Assembly: GCF_000359745.1 (NCBI RefSeq)
Contig: NZ_AQHN01000089.1
Location: 124,001-188,000, forward strand
Reading direction: 5' to 3'
Source: Rhizobium freirei PRF 81
GTDB taxonomy: Bacteria; Pseudomonadota; Alphaproteobacteria; Rhizobiales; Rhizobiaceae
DNA length: 64,000 bases
Shown here: piece by piece, positions 1 to 9,814 of the stretch
Layout: each line of letters opens with the position of its first letter
Position numbering within the stretch: the stretch's first letter is position 1
The notes under the pieces: generated by a model
The model's input: only the letters and a program-made list of their open reading frames with translations
Told to the model about the DNA's origin: nothing
The model's database searches: none
Made by a program: the position numbers and the translations under genes

Positions 1-2639
<2,639 letters not shown>

Positions 2640-2847
2640 TGGTCCGTGCATGGGCGAGAAACTACCGTCTTCCGATCAGCAAGCTCCTCTTGGAAGAAAG
2701 GAAGAGATGACGACCATATGCGACAAAGGCAAGACCCGAATGAAAAAAGAACAGCCGCAGCAATCGATATCACAATGAGCAGGCTCAACCAGGAGATACA
2801 TTGGCCATACATCCAATGCGAGTCCCGCGGATTCCGGAACAGCCTAA

Positions 2848-2872
2848 GAACGAATCGGCGACGAATCGCTGA
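2848..2872 (+). repeat. 25-base direct repeat, copy 1
   Basis: Begins GAACGAATC and ends CGAATCGCTGA. It is identical over 25 bases to copy 2 at 3093-3117 and contains two GANTC sites 11 bases apart. Confidence 0.75.
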
Positions 2873-3092
2873 CTCGACAAGATTCCCTATATGTTCCCTA
2901 CTATATATGGAGTTCAATTCATAGATTCACACCAGATACTGAATCGCGATTTCACCACCCTTTCCATGGGAAAACGAGTCAAGAAACGAATCCGAACGAA
3001 AGCCGTTTTCGCAAGAAAACGTGATTAATTATTTGTAAATGATAGCTATTCTCCCGAATCCGACCGCCTCGTTAAGATTCGGGTCAAAGCCG

Positions 3093-3117
3093 GAACGAAT
3101 CGGCGACGAATCGCTGA
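3093..3117 (+). repeat. 25-base direct repeat, copy 2
   Basis: Exact second copy, 245 bases downstream of the first. It forms the left half of an imperfect dyad whose right arm is CGCCGATTC at 3122-3130. Confidence 0.75.
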
Positions 3118-3528
3118 TTTCCGCCGATTCCGCCTTTGTTCTCCACAATATATAGTATGTTCTCCCACGACTCATACCGGACTCCGAATGATTGAAGCCG
3201 CGATTCGAGCCGAATCGTGGATTGCAATTAATCTTTCGGCGAGCGCAAATATAGAAGTCGGCAGATACACCCATAGGATGCATGCATGTGTTTCATATAT
3301 TCACGGCTATATATGGTAGCGCGGATGGACGGCATCGCGACATAAGGAACGAGCATGTTCGCGAATTGCACCGCAAACACCCCGGCGTTAACCGATGGAG
3401 ATCCCCGAACGCTACTTTTCGGCGACTATCGGCGGTATCCGGCAAATGGTCGCTTCCCCTGTTCCGCTCGTCTGGAAGGATCGACACCTCGTTCCAGCGG
3501 CCTCCATATTAACCAAGGCTCAAATGCA

Positions 3529-3553
3529 GAACGAATCACCGACGAATCGCAGA
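3529..3553 (+). repeat. 25-base direct repeat, diverged copy 3
   Basis: Matches copies 1 and 2 at 22 of 25 positions. Both internal GANTC sites are retained, which suggests those sites are what is conserved. Confidence 0.55.
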
Positions 3554-3872
3554 CATCACCTCTTTCTCGTTTCGTTCACCGCAACCTATTGTATTTTAAT
3601 CATATTTTAACCATAAGATTACGTCTCATCTTACCTGCATTCCCGCTCGCTCATGCCGCCGCATTAAGAATTTTCAGATCATGATGCCTCTCGGCACCGC
3701 GATTTTTATTTCTTAGCCGGAACAATTTTCCGTCACGCAAGTTTCTAAGGCAGAAATGTCGGGAACGCCGTCTTCGCGCATCGCGAGCGGTCACGGCAGA
3801 AGTTCCGAAGCGCGTCGCTGGATGGCTCAAGGCGCTGGGAATATTCTGCGACGGACATGGAGGAGACATATC

Positions 3873-4028
3873 ATGCTTGGTACAGTATTGCTTGTGATAC
3901 TGATTCTGCTGCTGATAGGCGCACTTCCGAGTTGGGGCTACAGTCGCGCTTGGGGATACGGCCCGTCAGGCGGTCTCGGGCTTGTTCTCGTCATTGTTCT
4001 TATTCTGCTATTGATGGGGCGGATCTGA
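3873..4028 (+). CDS. DUF3309 small membrane protein
   Basis: A 51-residue, almost entirely hydrophobic protein with two membrane-spanning stretches (about residues 2-19 and 34-49). They are joined by a Trp/Tyr/Gly-rich loop, SWGYSRAWGYGPSGG, characteristic of the DUF3309 family. The start is set by a strong GGAGGAG at 3859-3865, seven bases before the ATG. An in-frame extension upstream lacks such a site. Function is unknown; homologues are common in Rhizobiales and Burkholderiales. The next gene follows after 47 bases on the same strand and may be co-transcribed. Confidence 0.8.
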   Translation: MLGTVLLVILILLLIGALPSWGYSRAWGYGPSGGLGLVLVIVLILLLMGRI

Positions 4029-4075
4029 TCCGCAGATCATTGTTGAAAACTTCGAAGCACCAGGGAGCTAACATC

Positions 4076-4330
4076 ATGAAGAAGATCATCGTCGCGATCG
4101 CCATCGTCGGGGCACTGGCGTCGTGCACCGCAACAGAAAAAGGCACAGCCATCGGCGCCGGTACGGGTGCTTTGATCGGCGGCGTTGCCACGCATAGCTG
4201 GGGTGGCGCAGCCGTCGGCGCAGTCGCCGGTGGTCTCGTAGGCAACCTCATCGGCCAGTCGCACGATCGTCGCGGCTACTGCATCTATCGCGACCGCTAT
4301 GGCAACCGTTATGAGGCTCGTTGCCGCTAA
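4076..4330 (+). CDS. Small glycine-zipper lipoprotein
   Basis: An 84-residue predicted outer-membrane lipoprotein. MKKIIVAIAIVGALASC ends in the lipobox LASC with the lipidated Cys at residue 17. A glycine-zipper follows at about residues 23-60 (GAGTGALIGGVATHSWGG and AAVGAVAGGLVGNLIG), as in the 17-kDa surface antigen/YMGG families. The short C-terminal domain carries paired Cys residues (YCIYRDRYGNRYEARC). AGGGAG at 4062-4067 precedes the ATG. The likely role is envelope structure or stress. A perfect hairpin at 4341-4370 lies just past the stop. Confidence 0.8.
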   Translation: MKKIIVAIAIVGALASCTATEKGTAIGAGTGALIGGVATHSWGGAAVGAVAGGLVGNLIGQSHDRRGYCIYRDRYGNRYEARCR

Positions 4331-4340
4331 CACCAAGTGT

Positions 4341-4370
4341 CATGACCGGCCGACCTGTCGGCCGGTCATG
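4341..4370 (+). terminator. Perfect hairpin after lipoprotein gene
   Basis: A 14-bp perfect stem (CATGACCGGCCGAC against GTCGGCCGGTCATG) with a two-base centre begins 10 bases after the stop codon. No strong T run follows, so it may be a weak terminator or an mRNA-stabilising end. Confidence 0.55.
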
Positions 4371-4484
4371 ACATTCAAGCTCCGCGCGCCGGACGCTTGA
4401 GGCGGCAATTTGCGAAAGACGATCCCTTTCCCGCACCAGCCTGTTTGCGGGGATGAAGCAGTGTTTTGAGAAAGGAACGGCGTC

Positions 4485-4658
4485 ATGGCCGCAATTGTCG
4501 CAAGCATTGCAGCATTCGCACTCGTCGGCACGACCTTTTACGCCCTCGGCTGCGCGGTCAGGGCCCGCAGCAAGGAAAAACGGCGCATGGCGCTGGAAGC
4601 CGTCATCCTGGAATTCAAGCCGCGACAGCGGCAATCGGCCAACTCGGGCCGAGGATGA
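4485..4658 (+). CDS. Hypothetical 57-residue single-span membrane protein
   Basis: The ATG has AAGGAA seven bases upstream, and the stop overlaps the first base pairs of a terminator hairpin. The peptide starts MAAIVASIAAFALVGTTFYA, a hydrophobic N-terminal span. A basic tail follows (CAVRARSKEKRRMALE, then ILEFKPRQRQ), as expected for an N-out/C-in inner-membrane microprotein. I do not recognise the family. The ribosome site, hydrophobic segment and well-placed terminator support a real gene. It could be part of the same envelope-associated cluster as the two genes before it. Confidence 0.5.
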   Translation: MAAIVASIAAFALVGTTFYALGCAVRARSKEKRRMALEAVILEFKPRQRQSANSGRG

Positions 4659-4680
4659 TTGCCGGGCTAACCCGGCAATC
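4657..4680 (+). terminator. Intrinsic terminator overlapping stop codon
   Basis: A 10-bp perfect stem, GATTGCCGGG / CCCGGCAATC, with loop CTAA, is followed by TTTGGGAGCATTTT. The stem starts inside the stop codon of the 57-residue gene. Confidence 0.6.
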
Positions 4681-4683
4681 TTT

Positions 4684-4789
4684 GGGAGCATTTTCAGGAA
4701 AACCGCACGGCGGTTTTCCATCTAGAAAGCGCGAAGAAACGAGAAGATATGGCGCTTCCGCTTTCCTTCGAATCGCGGAAACGCCATGC
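4684..4789 (+). repeat. RIME-like intergenic mosaic element, copy A
   Basis: Two palindromes in tandem: GGAAAACCG (4697-4705) against CGGTTTTCC (4711-4719), then ATGGCG...TTCCGC (4749-4761) against GCGGAA-ACGCCAT (4775-4787). The same architecture and sequence recur at 33102-33203 (reverse orientation) and 50402-50506. It resembles the RIME1 repeat described in rhizobia (family assignment from memory). Confidence 0.7.
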
Positions 4790-4803
4790 ACATAAAAATC
4801 CGT

Positions 4804-5529
4804 TCAGACGAAGAACTGTCCGCCGTTGGCTGATATCGTCGACCCCGTGATGAAACCGGCATCGTCGCTGGCAAGGAAGACCACCACGCGGGCGATTTCT
4901 TCCGGCTCGCCGAGACGTCCCACGGGAATCTGCGGGATAATACGCTCGTTCAGCACCTTTTCCGGCACGGCAAGCACCATTTCCGTACCGATATAGCCTG
5001 GGCAAATGGCGTTGACGGTGATGTTCTTGTTGGCCCCTTCCTGGGCAAGCGCCTTGGTGAAGCCGAGATCGCCAGCCTTGGCGGCAGAGTAGTTCGCCTG
5101 CCCCATCTGCCCCTTCTGACCGTTGATCGAAGAGATGTTGATGATTCGGCCAAAGCTGCGCTCGCGCATCCCCTGCCAGACATGATGCGTCATGTTGAAC
5201 AGGCCGGTGAGGTTGGTATTGATGACCTCGTGCCACTGCTGCGGCGTCATCTTGTGGAACATGGCATCGCGGGTAATGCCGGCATTGTTGACCAGGACTT
5301 CGACATGGCCGAGATCGTGCTCGATCTTGGCGATGCCCTTGCCGCAGTCCTCATAGTCGGTCACATCCCACTTGTGGACGGAGATGCCGGTCACATCGTG
5401 GAAAGCCCGGGCTTTTTCGTCGTTGCCGGCATAGGTTGCCGCCACCTTATAGCCCGCATTGTGCAGCGCCATCGAAATGGCCGCTCCAATACCACGCGTC
5501 CCTCCGGTTACCAATGCCACTCTGCTCAT
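4804..5529 (-). CDS. phbB: Acetoacetyl-CoA reductase (NADPH), PHB synthesis
   Basis: Reduces acetoacetyl-CoA to (R)-3-hydroxybutyryl-CoA, the second step of polyhydroxybutyrate synthesis, in the cytoplasm. The 241-residue protein is a classical short-chain dehydrogenase: cofactor loop TGGTRGIG at residues 8-15, NNAG at 81-84, SS near 133, and catalytic Y147-x3-K151 in ANYSAAKAG. The C-terminus ends SANGGQFFV, typical of PhbB. The start is the ATG at 5529 behind GGGGAG; a 15-residue upstream extension has no such site. It lies 98 bases downstream of phbA on the same strand, so the two probably form one operon. Confidence 0.95.
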   Translation of the reverse strand: MSRVALVTGGTRGIGAAISMALHNAGYKVAATYAGNDEKARAFHDVTGISVHKWDVTDYEDCGKGIAKIEHDLGHVEVLVNNAGITRDAMFHKMTPQQWHEVINTNLTGLFNMTHHVWQGMRERSFGRIINISSINGQKGQMGQANYSAAKAGDLGFTKALAQEGANKNITVNAICPGYIGTEMVLAVPEKVLNERIIPQIPVGRLGEPEEIARVVVFLASDDAGFITGSTISANGGQFFV

Positions 5530-5627
5530 GTGCCACTCCCCTTTTGTTGCTGCGGAGACGGGACGCTCGTACATCGAGCGCCCTCTCCACTTTCACCACG
5601 TCTTCCGGAAATTCTCGCTTGAAGCGC

Positions 5628-6809
5628 TCAGAGCGCCTCGAAGCACATTGCGACACCCATGCCGCCGCCGATGCAGAGCGTAGCAAGCCCCTTGCGGGCG
5701 CCACGGCGCTTCATTTCGAACAGCAGCGTGTTGAGAATACGGGCACCGGAGGCGCCGATGGGGTGGCCGATGGCGATCGCGCCGCCATTGACGTTGACGA
5801 TCGACGTATCCCAGCCGAGATCCTTGTTGACGGCGCAAGCCTGGGCGGCGAAGGCTTCGTTGGCCTCGACGAGATCGAGATCGCCGACGGACCAGCCGGC
5901 CTTTTCCAGTGCCCTGCGGGAGGCCGGAATGGGGCCTGTGCCCATGATCTGCGGGTCGACGCCGGCAGTCGCCCAGGAGACGATGCGGGCAAGCGGCTGG
6001 ATGCCGCGGCGCGAGGCTTCAGCCTCGGTCATCAGAACGGCGGCGGCAGCGCCGTCATTGAGGCCGGAGGCGTTACCGGCGGTCACAGTACCTTCCTTGT
6101 CGAAGGCCGGGCGCAGTTTCACCATGCCGTCCAGCGTCGCGCCGTGGCGGATATATTCGTCGGCATCGACGGTGACGTCGCCCTTGCGCGTCTGGATCGT
6201 GAAGGGAACGATCTCGTCCTTGAACCGGCCGACCTTCTGCGCAGCTTCCGCCTTGTTCTGGGAGGAAACGGCAAACTGGTCCTGATCGTCGCGCGAAAGC
6301 TGCCACTGCCGCGCGACATTTTCCGCCGTGATGCCCATGTGATAGCCATAGAAGGCATCCATCAGGCCGTCCTTGATCATGGTGTCGATCATCTTCATGT
6401 CGCCCATCTTGGTGCCGCCACGAAGATGGGCGGCGTGCGGGGCCATCGACATGGATTCCTGGCCGCCGGCGACGATGATCTTCGCATCGCCGGTCACGAT
6501 CTGCTGCATGCCGAGTGCGACGGCGCGCAGGCCGGAGCCGCAGAGCTGATTGACGCCCCATGCGGTCGCTTCCTGCGGAATGCCGGCCTTCATCGCAGCC
6601 TGGCGAGCCGGGTTCTGCCCTTCGCCGGCCTGCAGCACCTGACCGAGGATCACTTCGTCGACCTCCTTGGCATCGACGCCCGCACGCTCGAGCGCGCCCT
6701 TGATGGCGGCGGCGCCAAGCTCATGAGCCGGGACGGTCGCAAACGCGCCGTTGAAGGAGCCGACGGCGGTGCGAGCCGCGCTGGCGACGACGATGGATGA
6801 ACTGCTCAT
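5628..6809 (-). CDS. phbA: Acetyl-CoA acetyltransferase (beta-ketothiolase)
   Basis: Condenses two acetyl-CoA to acetoacetyl-CoA, the entry step of polyhydroxybutyrate synthesis. The protein has 393 residues, the usual thiolase length. The nucleophile is Cys90 in NQLCGSGLRAV, the general base His349 in GHPIGASG, and the second active-site Cys379 in CIGGGMG. The start ATG at 6809 sits behind a strong AGGAGG. It is first in the phbA-phbB unit and divergent from phaR. The shared 240-base spacer holds their promoters and presumably the PhaR operator; TGC-rich sequence near 6948-6962 is a candidate. Confidence 0.96.
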   Translation of the reverse strand: MSSSSIVVASAARTAVGSFNGAFATVPAHELGAAAIKGALERAGVDAKEVDEVILGQVLQAGEGQNPARQAAMKAGIPQEATAWGVNQLCGSGLRAVALGMQQIVTGDAKIIVAGGQESMSMAPHAAHLRGGTKMGDMKMIDTMIKDGLMDAFYGYHMGITAENVARQWQLSRDDQDQFAVSSQNKAEAAQKVGRFKDEIVPFTIQTRKGDVTVDADEYIRHGATLDGMVKLRPAFDKEGTVTAGNASGLNDGAAAAVLMTEAEASRRGIQPLARIVSWATAGVDPQIMGTGPIPASRRALEKAGWSVGDLDLVEANEAFAAQACAVNKDLGWDTSIVNVNGGAIAIGHPIGASGARILNTLLFEMKRRGARKGLATLCIGGGMGVAMCFEAL

Positions 6810-7049
6810 GAAAGCCTCCTCACAGAAAGAACGTGTATATAAGTCGAAACTGTCAAAGCTTTGCGCCGGAGTCAAACTGCAAGAATTTCCGACGCGCAGA
6901 TTTCATGAAGCCGTCATCGCTCACAAAAACCCAATCAAAGGAAAGGGCTTGCCGCATCGCACAAACCGATTGTCACCAAGCTTCTTTTGCGTCTACACTC
7001 AGCGGTGGAGGAGTATTCCATACAATCAGACGGGGCCAGGAGACTGATA

Positions 7050-7622
7050 ATGGCGAAGAATGACGGCCAGATCGTAATCAAGAAATATGCCAATCGCCGC
7101 CTATACAATACCGGCACCAGCACTTACGTGACGCTGGACGACCTGGCGGAGATGGTGAAGAAGGGTGAAGAATTTGTCGTCCAGGACGCCAAAAGCGGCG
7201 AGGATATTACGCATTCGGTCCTGACGCAGATCATTTTCGAGCAGGAATCGAAGACCGGCAACACGCTGCTGCCGATTTCGTTCCTCAGGCAGCTGATCGG
7301 CTATTACGGCGATCAGATGCAGATGGTGGTGCCGAGCTTCCTGGAACATTCCATGCGCGCTTTCACCGAGCAGCAGACCCAGATGCGCGAACAGATGAAC
7401 CGCGCCTTCGGCGAAACGCCGCTCGGCAAGAACCTGCAATTGCCGATGCAGATGGTCGAGGAACAGGTTCGCCGCAACACCGAGATGTTTCAGCAGGCCA
7501 TGCAGATGTTCTCGCCCTTCATGAAGCCGCCGGCCAAGGAAAGCCGCAAGGCCGAAGCCAAGGACATCGACGAGCTGAAGGAACAGCTCCGCGCCATGCA
7601 GAACAAGCTGGATAGTCTTTGA
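7050..7622 (+). CDS. phaR: Polyhydroxyalkanoate synthesis repressor PhaR
   Basis: A DNA- and PHB-binding regulator that controls phasin and polymer metabolism according to granule status. Of its 190 residues, the N-terminal domain (about 10-70) shows the conserved IKKYANRRLYNT and STYVTLDDLAEMVK segments. The following PHB-accumulation regulatory domain contains TQIIFEQE, and a Gln/Met-rich and then Lys/Glu-rich helical tail closes the protein. AGGAG precedes the ATG at 7050; a 21-residue longer frame has no ribosome site. It is transcribed away from phbAB. A long inverted repeat follows 35 bases after the stop. Confidence 0.93.
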   Translation: MAKNDGQIVIKKYANRRLYNTGTSTYVTLDDLAEMVKKGEEFVVQDAKSGEDITHSVLTQIIFEQESKTGNTLLPISFLRQLIGYYGDQMQMVVPSFLEHSMRAFTEQQTQMREQMNRAFGETPLGKNLQLPMQMVEEQVRRNTEMFQQAMQMFSPFMKPPAKESRKAEAKDIDELKEQLRAMQNKLDSL

Positions 7623-7656
7623 GATAAGGCAGCGGAGGAAAGCAGCCATGAGTTTG

Positions 7657-7869
7657 CCGGGCCTCTGATACCCCCCTCTGTCCCTTCGGGACATCTCCCC
7701 CACAGGGGGGAGATCGGTAATTCGCAGCGCCTTCTTGCCTCAAGTCATTATTGCATCTGTTGAAACTATATGTGTTTTCTTGCCAGAGCAGGCACAGCAT
7801 ACTCCCAACAATCTCCCCCCTTGTGGGGGAGATGTCCCGAAGGGACAGAGGGGGGTATCAGAGGCCCGG
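7657..7869. repeat. Long inverted repeat pair (58/59-base arms) between phaR and rpmF
   Basis: The arms at 7657-7714 and 7811-7869 are reverse complements over their whole length except for one inserted T. They enclose a 96-base spacer. Each arm also contains a short internal dyad (TCCCTTCGGGA), so the unit can fold into several hairpins. The repeat type (CTCCCCC...GGGGGAGATG) is a familiar dispersed palindromic family in Rhizobiales genomes. It contains no coding sequence. Confidence 0.8.
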
Positions 7870-7918
7870 CACACAAACAGGCAACTTTCACGCATCCCAG
7901 CACAACCTCGATCAAAAC

Positions 7919-7951
7919 AGAAAAAGGCCGGCGAAACGCCAGCCTTTTTTT
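7919..7951 (-). terminator. rpmF terminator
   Basis: On the minus strand, GGCTGGCG / CGCCGGCC around a TTTC loop, followed by a T run, 27 bases after the rpmF stop. A-rich sequence on the other side could let it act in both directions. Confidence 0.65.
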
Positions 7952-7977
7952 ATTCACGCCATCGAGGCAGCGCTAAA

Positions 7978-8163
7978 TTATGCGCTTTCCTTCGGCGTCA
8001 GAACCTGGCGGCCGCGATACATGCCGGTCTTCAGGTCGATGTGGTGCGGACGACGCAGTTCGCCGGAGTTCTTGTCTTCGACGTAGGTCGGAGCCTTCAG
8101 GGCGTCAGCAGAGCGGCGCATACCGCGCTTGGACGGGCTCGTTTTTCTCTTCGGTACAGCCAT
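7978..8163 (-). CDS. rpmF: 50S ribosomal protein L32
   Basis: A component of the large ribosomal subunit. At 61 residues it is full-length for the alphaproteobacterial form, starting [20 protein letters not shown] and continuing with the conserved C-terminal [16 protein letters not shown]. It lacks the zinc-binding Cys pairs of other L32 types, as usual in this group. The start ATG at 8163 is chosen over a longer upstream frame because the conserved protein begins there. It is monocistronic, with a terminator immediately downstream. The promoter must lie within 8164-8332. Confidence 0.97.
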
Positions 8164-8332
8164 TCTCGTTACTCCATGTACGGACGAAACATATCCACGG
8201 CCAGCGAGGCGGCCGAAACAGACATGCATCAATTTCGGAAATTGGGCGGGCTTATACATGGCTTGCAGGGCTTTGACCAGTCCCTTCTAGCATTTTTTGC
8301 CCGCCGCGCCTGAATCGAGCCGAATCAGCGGC

Positions 8333-8980
8333 TCACGCATCGTCCTCCGGGACGATCCATGTTTCCTTCAGTGCCGCCTCCTCCCATTTCCTCCAGGCAG
8401 GCAGCGCCTTCATAGCAGCCATGTAAGCCTTTGTCTCGTCGGAGACGGCGATATCATAGCGCTCGAAGCGGCTGACAACAGGCGCAAACATCGCATCGGC
8501 GCCAGAAAACGCCCCGAACAGGAAGGGGCCGCCGGAGCGGGAGCGCGCCTCGTGCCATATGGTTTCGATGCGCGCGACATCCGTCATGACCTCTTCTGGC
8601 AGCTCGGGACGGCTCACCGGACGGCGCATATTCATCGGGCAGTTGCTGCGCAGGGCGCTAAAGCCCGAAAGCATCTCCATGCTGTAGGACCGCGCCAAGG
8701 CTCGCGCCTGCCGATCCGCCGGCAGAAGACCGGCATCCGGGAAGAGCTCGGCCACATATTCGATGATGGCGAGCGATTCCCAGATCTTGAAACCGCGATG
8801 GTCCAGCATCGGCACTTTTCCGGTCGGCGAAACCTCGCGAATTTGCGGATTGCCGGCCGGAAAGTCGAAGGGAATTAATACCTCCTCGAAGGCGACGCCG
8901 CAGCCCTGCAGCGCGATCCATGGCCGAAACGACCAGGAAGAATAGTTCTTGTTGCCGATATAGAGGGTCAGCTTTTCCAT
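8333..8980 (-). CDS. Glutathione S-transferase family protein
   Basis: A 215-residue cytosolic GST-fold protein. The N-terminal thioredoxin-like domain starts KLTLYIGNKNYSSWSFRPW, with a Tyr-Ser-Ser-Trp segment typical of a YfcF-like/maleylacetoacetate-isomerase-related subgroup. It contains VPMLDH, the cis-proline glutathione site, and the IWESLAIIEYVAE Glu-Ser glutathione contact. The C-terminal helical domain spans about 90-215. The start has an AAGGGAATT-type site. It follows the 2H-phosphoesterase-like gene after 17 bases, so the two are probably co-transcribed. Substrate is unknown. Confidence 0.85.
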   Translation of the reverse strand: MEKLTLYIGNKNYSSWSFRPWIALQGCGVAFEEVLIPFDFPAGNPQIREVSPTGKVPMLDHRGFKIWESLAIIEYVAELFPDAGLLPADRQARALARSYSMEMLSGFSALRSNCPMNMRRPVSRPELPEEVMTDVARIETIWHEARSRSGGPFLFGAFSGADAMFAPVVSRFERYDIAVSDETKAYMAAMKALPAWRKWEEAALKETWIVPEDDA

Positions 8981-8997
8981 AATTCCCTTTTTCCTTG

Positions 8998-9720
8998 TTA
9001 GCTCCGGAATTCAAAGACGAGGAGTTCCTCGAAATGGTTCATATCGCCGAACGCGCAGAAGGCAGGCGGCCGCAGCTCCAGAACGGGCACCTCGGCGCGA
9101 AGCTCCGCCGCCACCGCGTCCAGCATCGCCTGCCAGCGCGGCAGCGCCTCGTCGGCCAGCCGCTCGATGGCATAGGCAAACGTGATATGGAAAGGATAGG
9201 TTTCGTGATCGGGATGGCGATAGCCGAGAAGATCCGCCAGCGCATTTCGCCAGGCGCGCATTGTCTTGCGATCCGCTTCGGTTGCCCCGTCGACCAGAAG
9301 GCCGCTCGACCGCGCCTTCGTCACCGCAACCTTGAACGGATCGCGCATGGCAAGGGCCTTCAGCCGCTCGCCCATGATCTCGGTCATTTCATCGATCGGC
9401 GTGTCGAGCGCGATGTCATCAGGCCAAAAGGACCGGCTGCGGCGATATTCGATGATGCCCTGGAACAGGGTCATATGCAGGCTGGAGATCGGTGTGAAGG
9501 CGAATTGCTTAGCCTCCGGCATGTCGAGATATTTCTGTCGCGCCGCAGCGATCGCATGCTGTGTCTGCGAGGCTTTGGCTACGTGGCAGATGATCGTATT
9601 GCCGGGCTCAGGCTGGAAGACGCTGGATCGATCGTAGCGCCTGCCGAAATGGGGCGGCGGCTCCGGATGCAGGCTCTTGGAATATTTGAGCAGCTCGGGA
9701 GAGAAAACGTCGAAATCCAT
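8998..9720 (-). CDS. DUF1868-type 2H phosphoesterase-like protein
   Basis: A 240-residue protein with two His-x-Thr-x motifs, HMTL (in SSLHMTLFQG) and HITF (in YPFHITFAYAI), about 100 residues apart. This is the signature of the 2H phosphoesterase superfamily (RNA ligase/cyclic phosphodiesterase fold), of which DUF1868 is a member. It also contains a C-terminal FCAFGDMNHFEEL. A role in hydrolysing cyclic or 2',3'-phosphate nucleotides is inferred from the fold only. It is first in a two-gene unit with the GST gene downstream. Confidence 0.75.
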   Translation of the reverse strand: MDFDVFSPELLKYSKSLHPEPPPHFGRRYDRSSVFQPEPGNTIICHVAKASQTQHAIAAARQKYLDMPEAKQFAFTPISSLHMTLFQGIIEYRRSRSFWPDDIALDTPIDEMTEIMGERLKALAMRDPFKVAVTKARSSGLLVDGATEADRKTMRAWRNALADLLGYRHPDHETYPFHITFAYAIERLADEALPRWQAMLDAVAAELRAEVPVLELRPPAFCAFGDMNHFEELLVFEFRS

Positions 9721-9814
9721 GGGTGCGTCCGATCATCGTTGGCAGATCATCCGCCTTACGTCACGGCCAAGAATGCCAGATGACGATGAGCCGATCGAAC
9801 GACAAGTTCTGATC

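Larger units (their letters stand above)
2652..3872. other. Gene-free 1.2 kb region dense in GANTC sites
   Basis: No ORF here has a convincing start, ribosome site or recognisable product. The stretch is more AT-rich than its neighbours. Between 2830 and 3216 it contains 18 GANTC pentamers, the CcrM methylation target of alphaproteobacteria, with two more at 3533 and 3544. It also carries three copies of a 25-base repeat (listed separately), a 9-bp inverted repeat (GAATCGGCG at 3097-3105 against CGCCGATTC at 3122-3130), a perfect GATTCG-AGC-CGAATC dyad at 3202-3216, and CTATATATGG at 2901 and 3307. The promoter of the downstream small genes may lie in its right end. A regulatory, replication-linked or degenerate-repeat role is possible, and none is proven. 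Confidence 0.6.

Noticed and set aside
2707..2778. 23-codon plus-strand ORF after AAAGGAAGAG
   Set aside because: The purine run is too close to the ATG and the peptide has no features; treated as chance.
3139..3147. DnaA-box-like TTCTCCACA in the GANTC cluster, suggesting a replication origin
   Set aside because: Single site with one mismatch, no nearby replication gene (repABC, hemE-type context absent). Kept only as a remark under the repeat finding.
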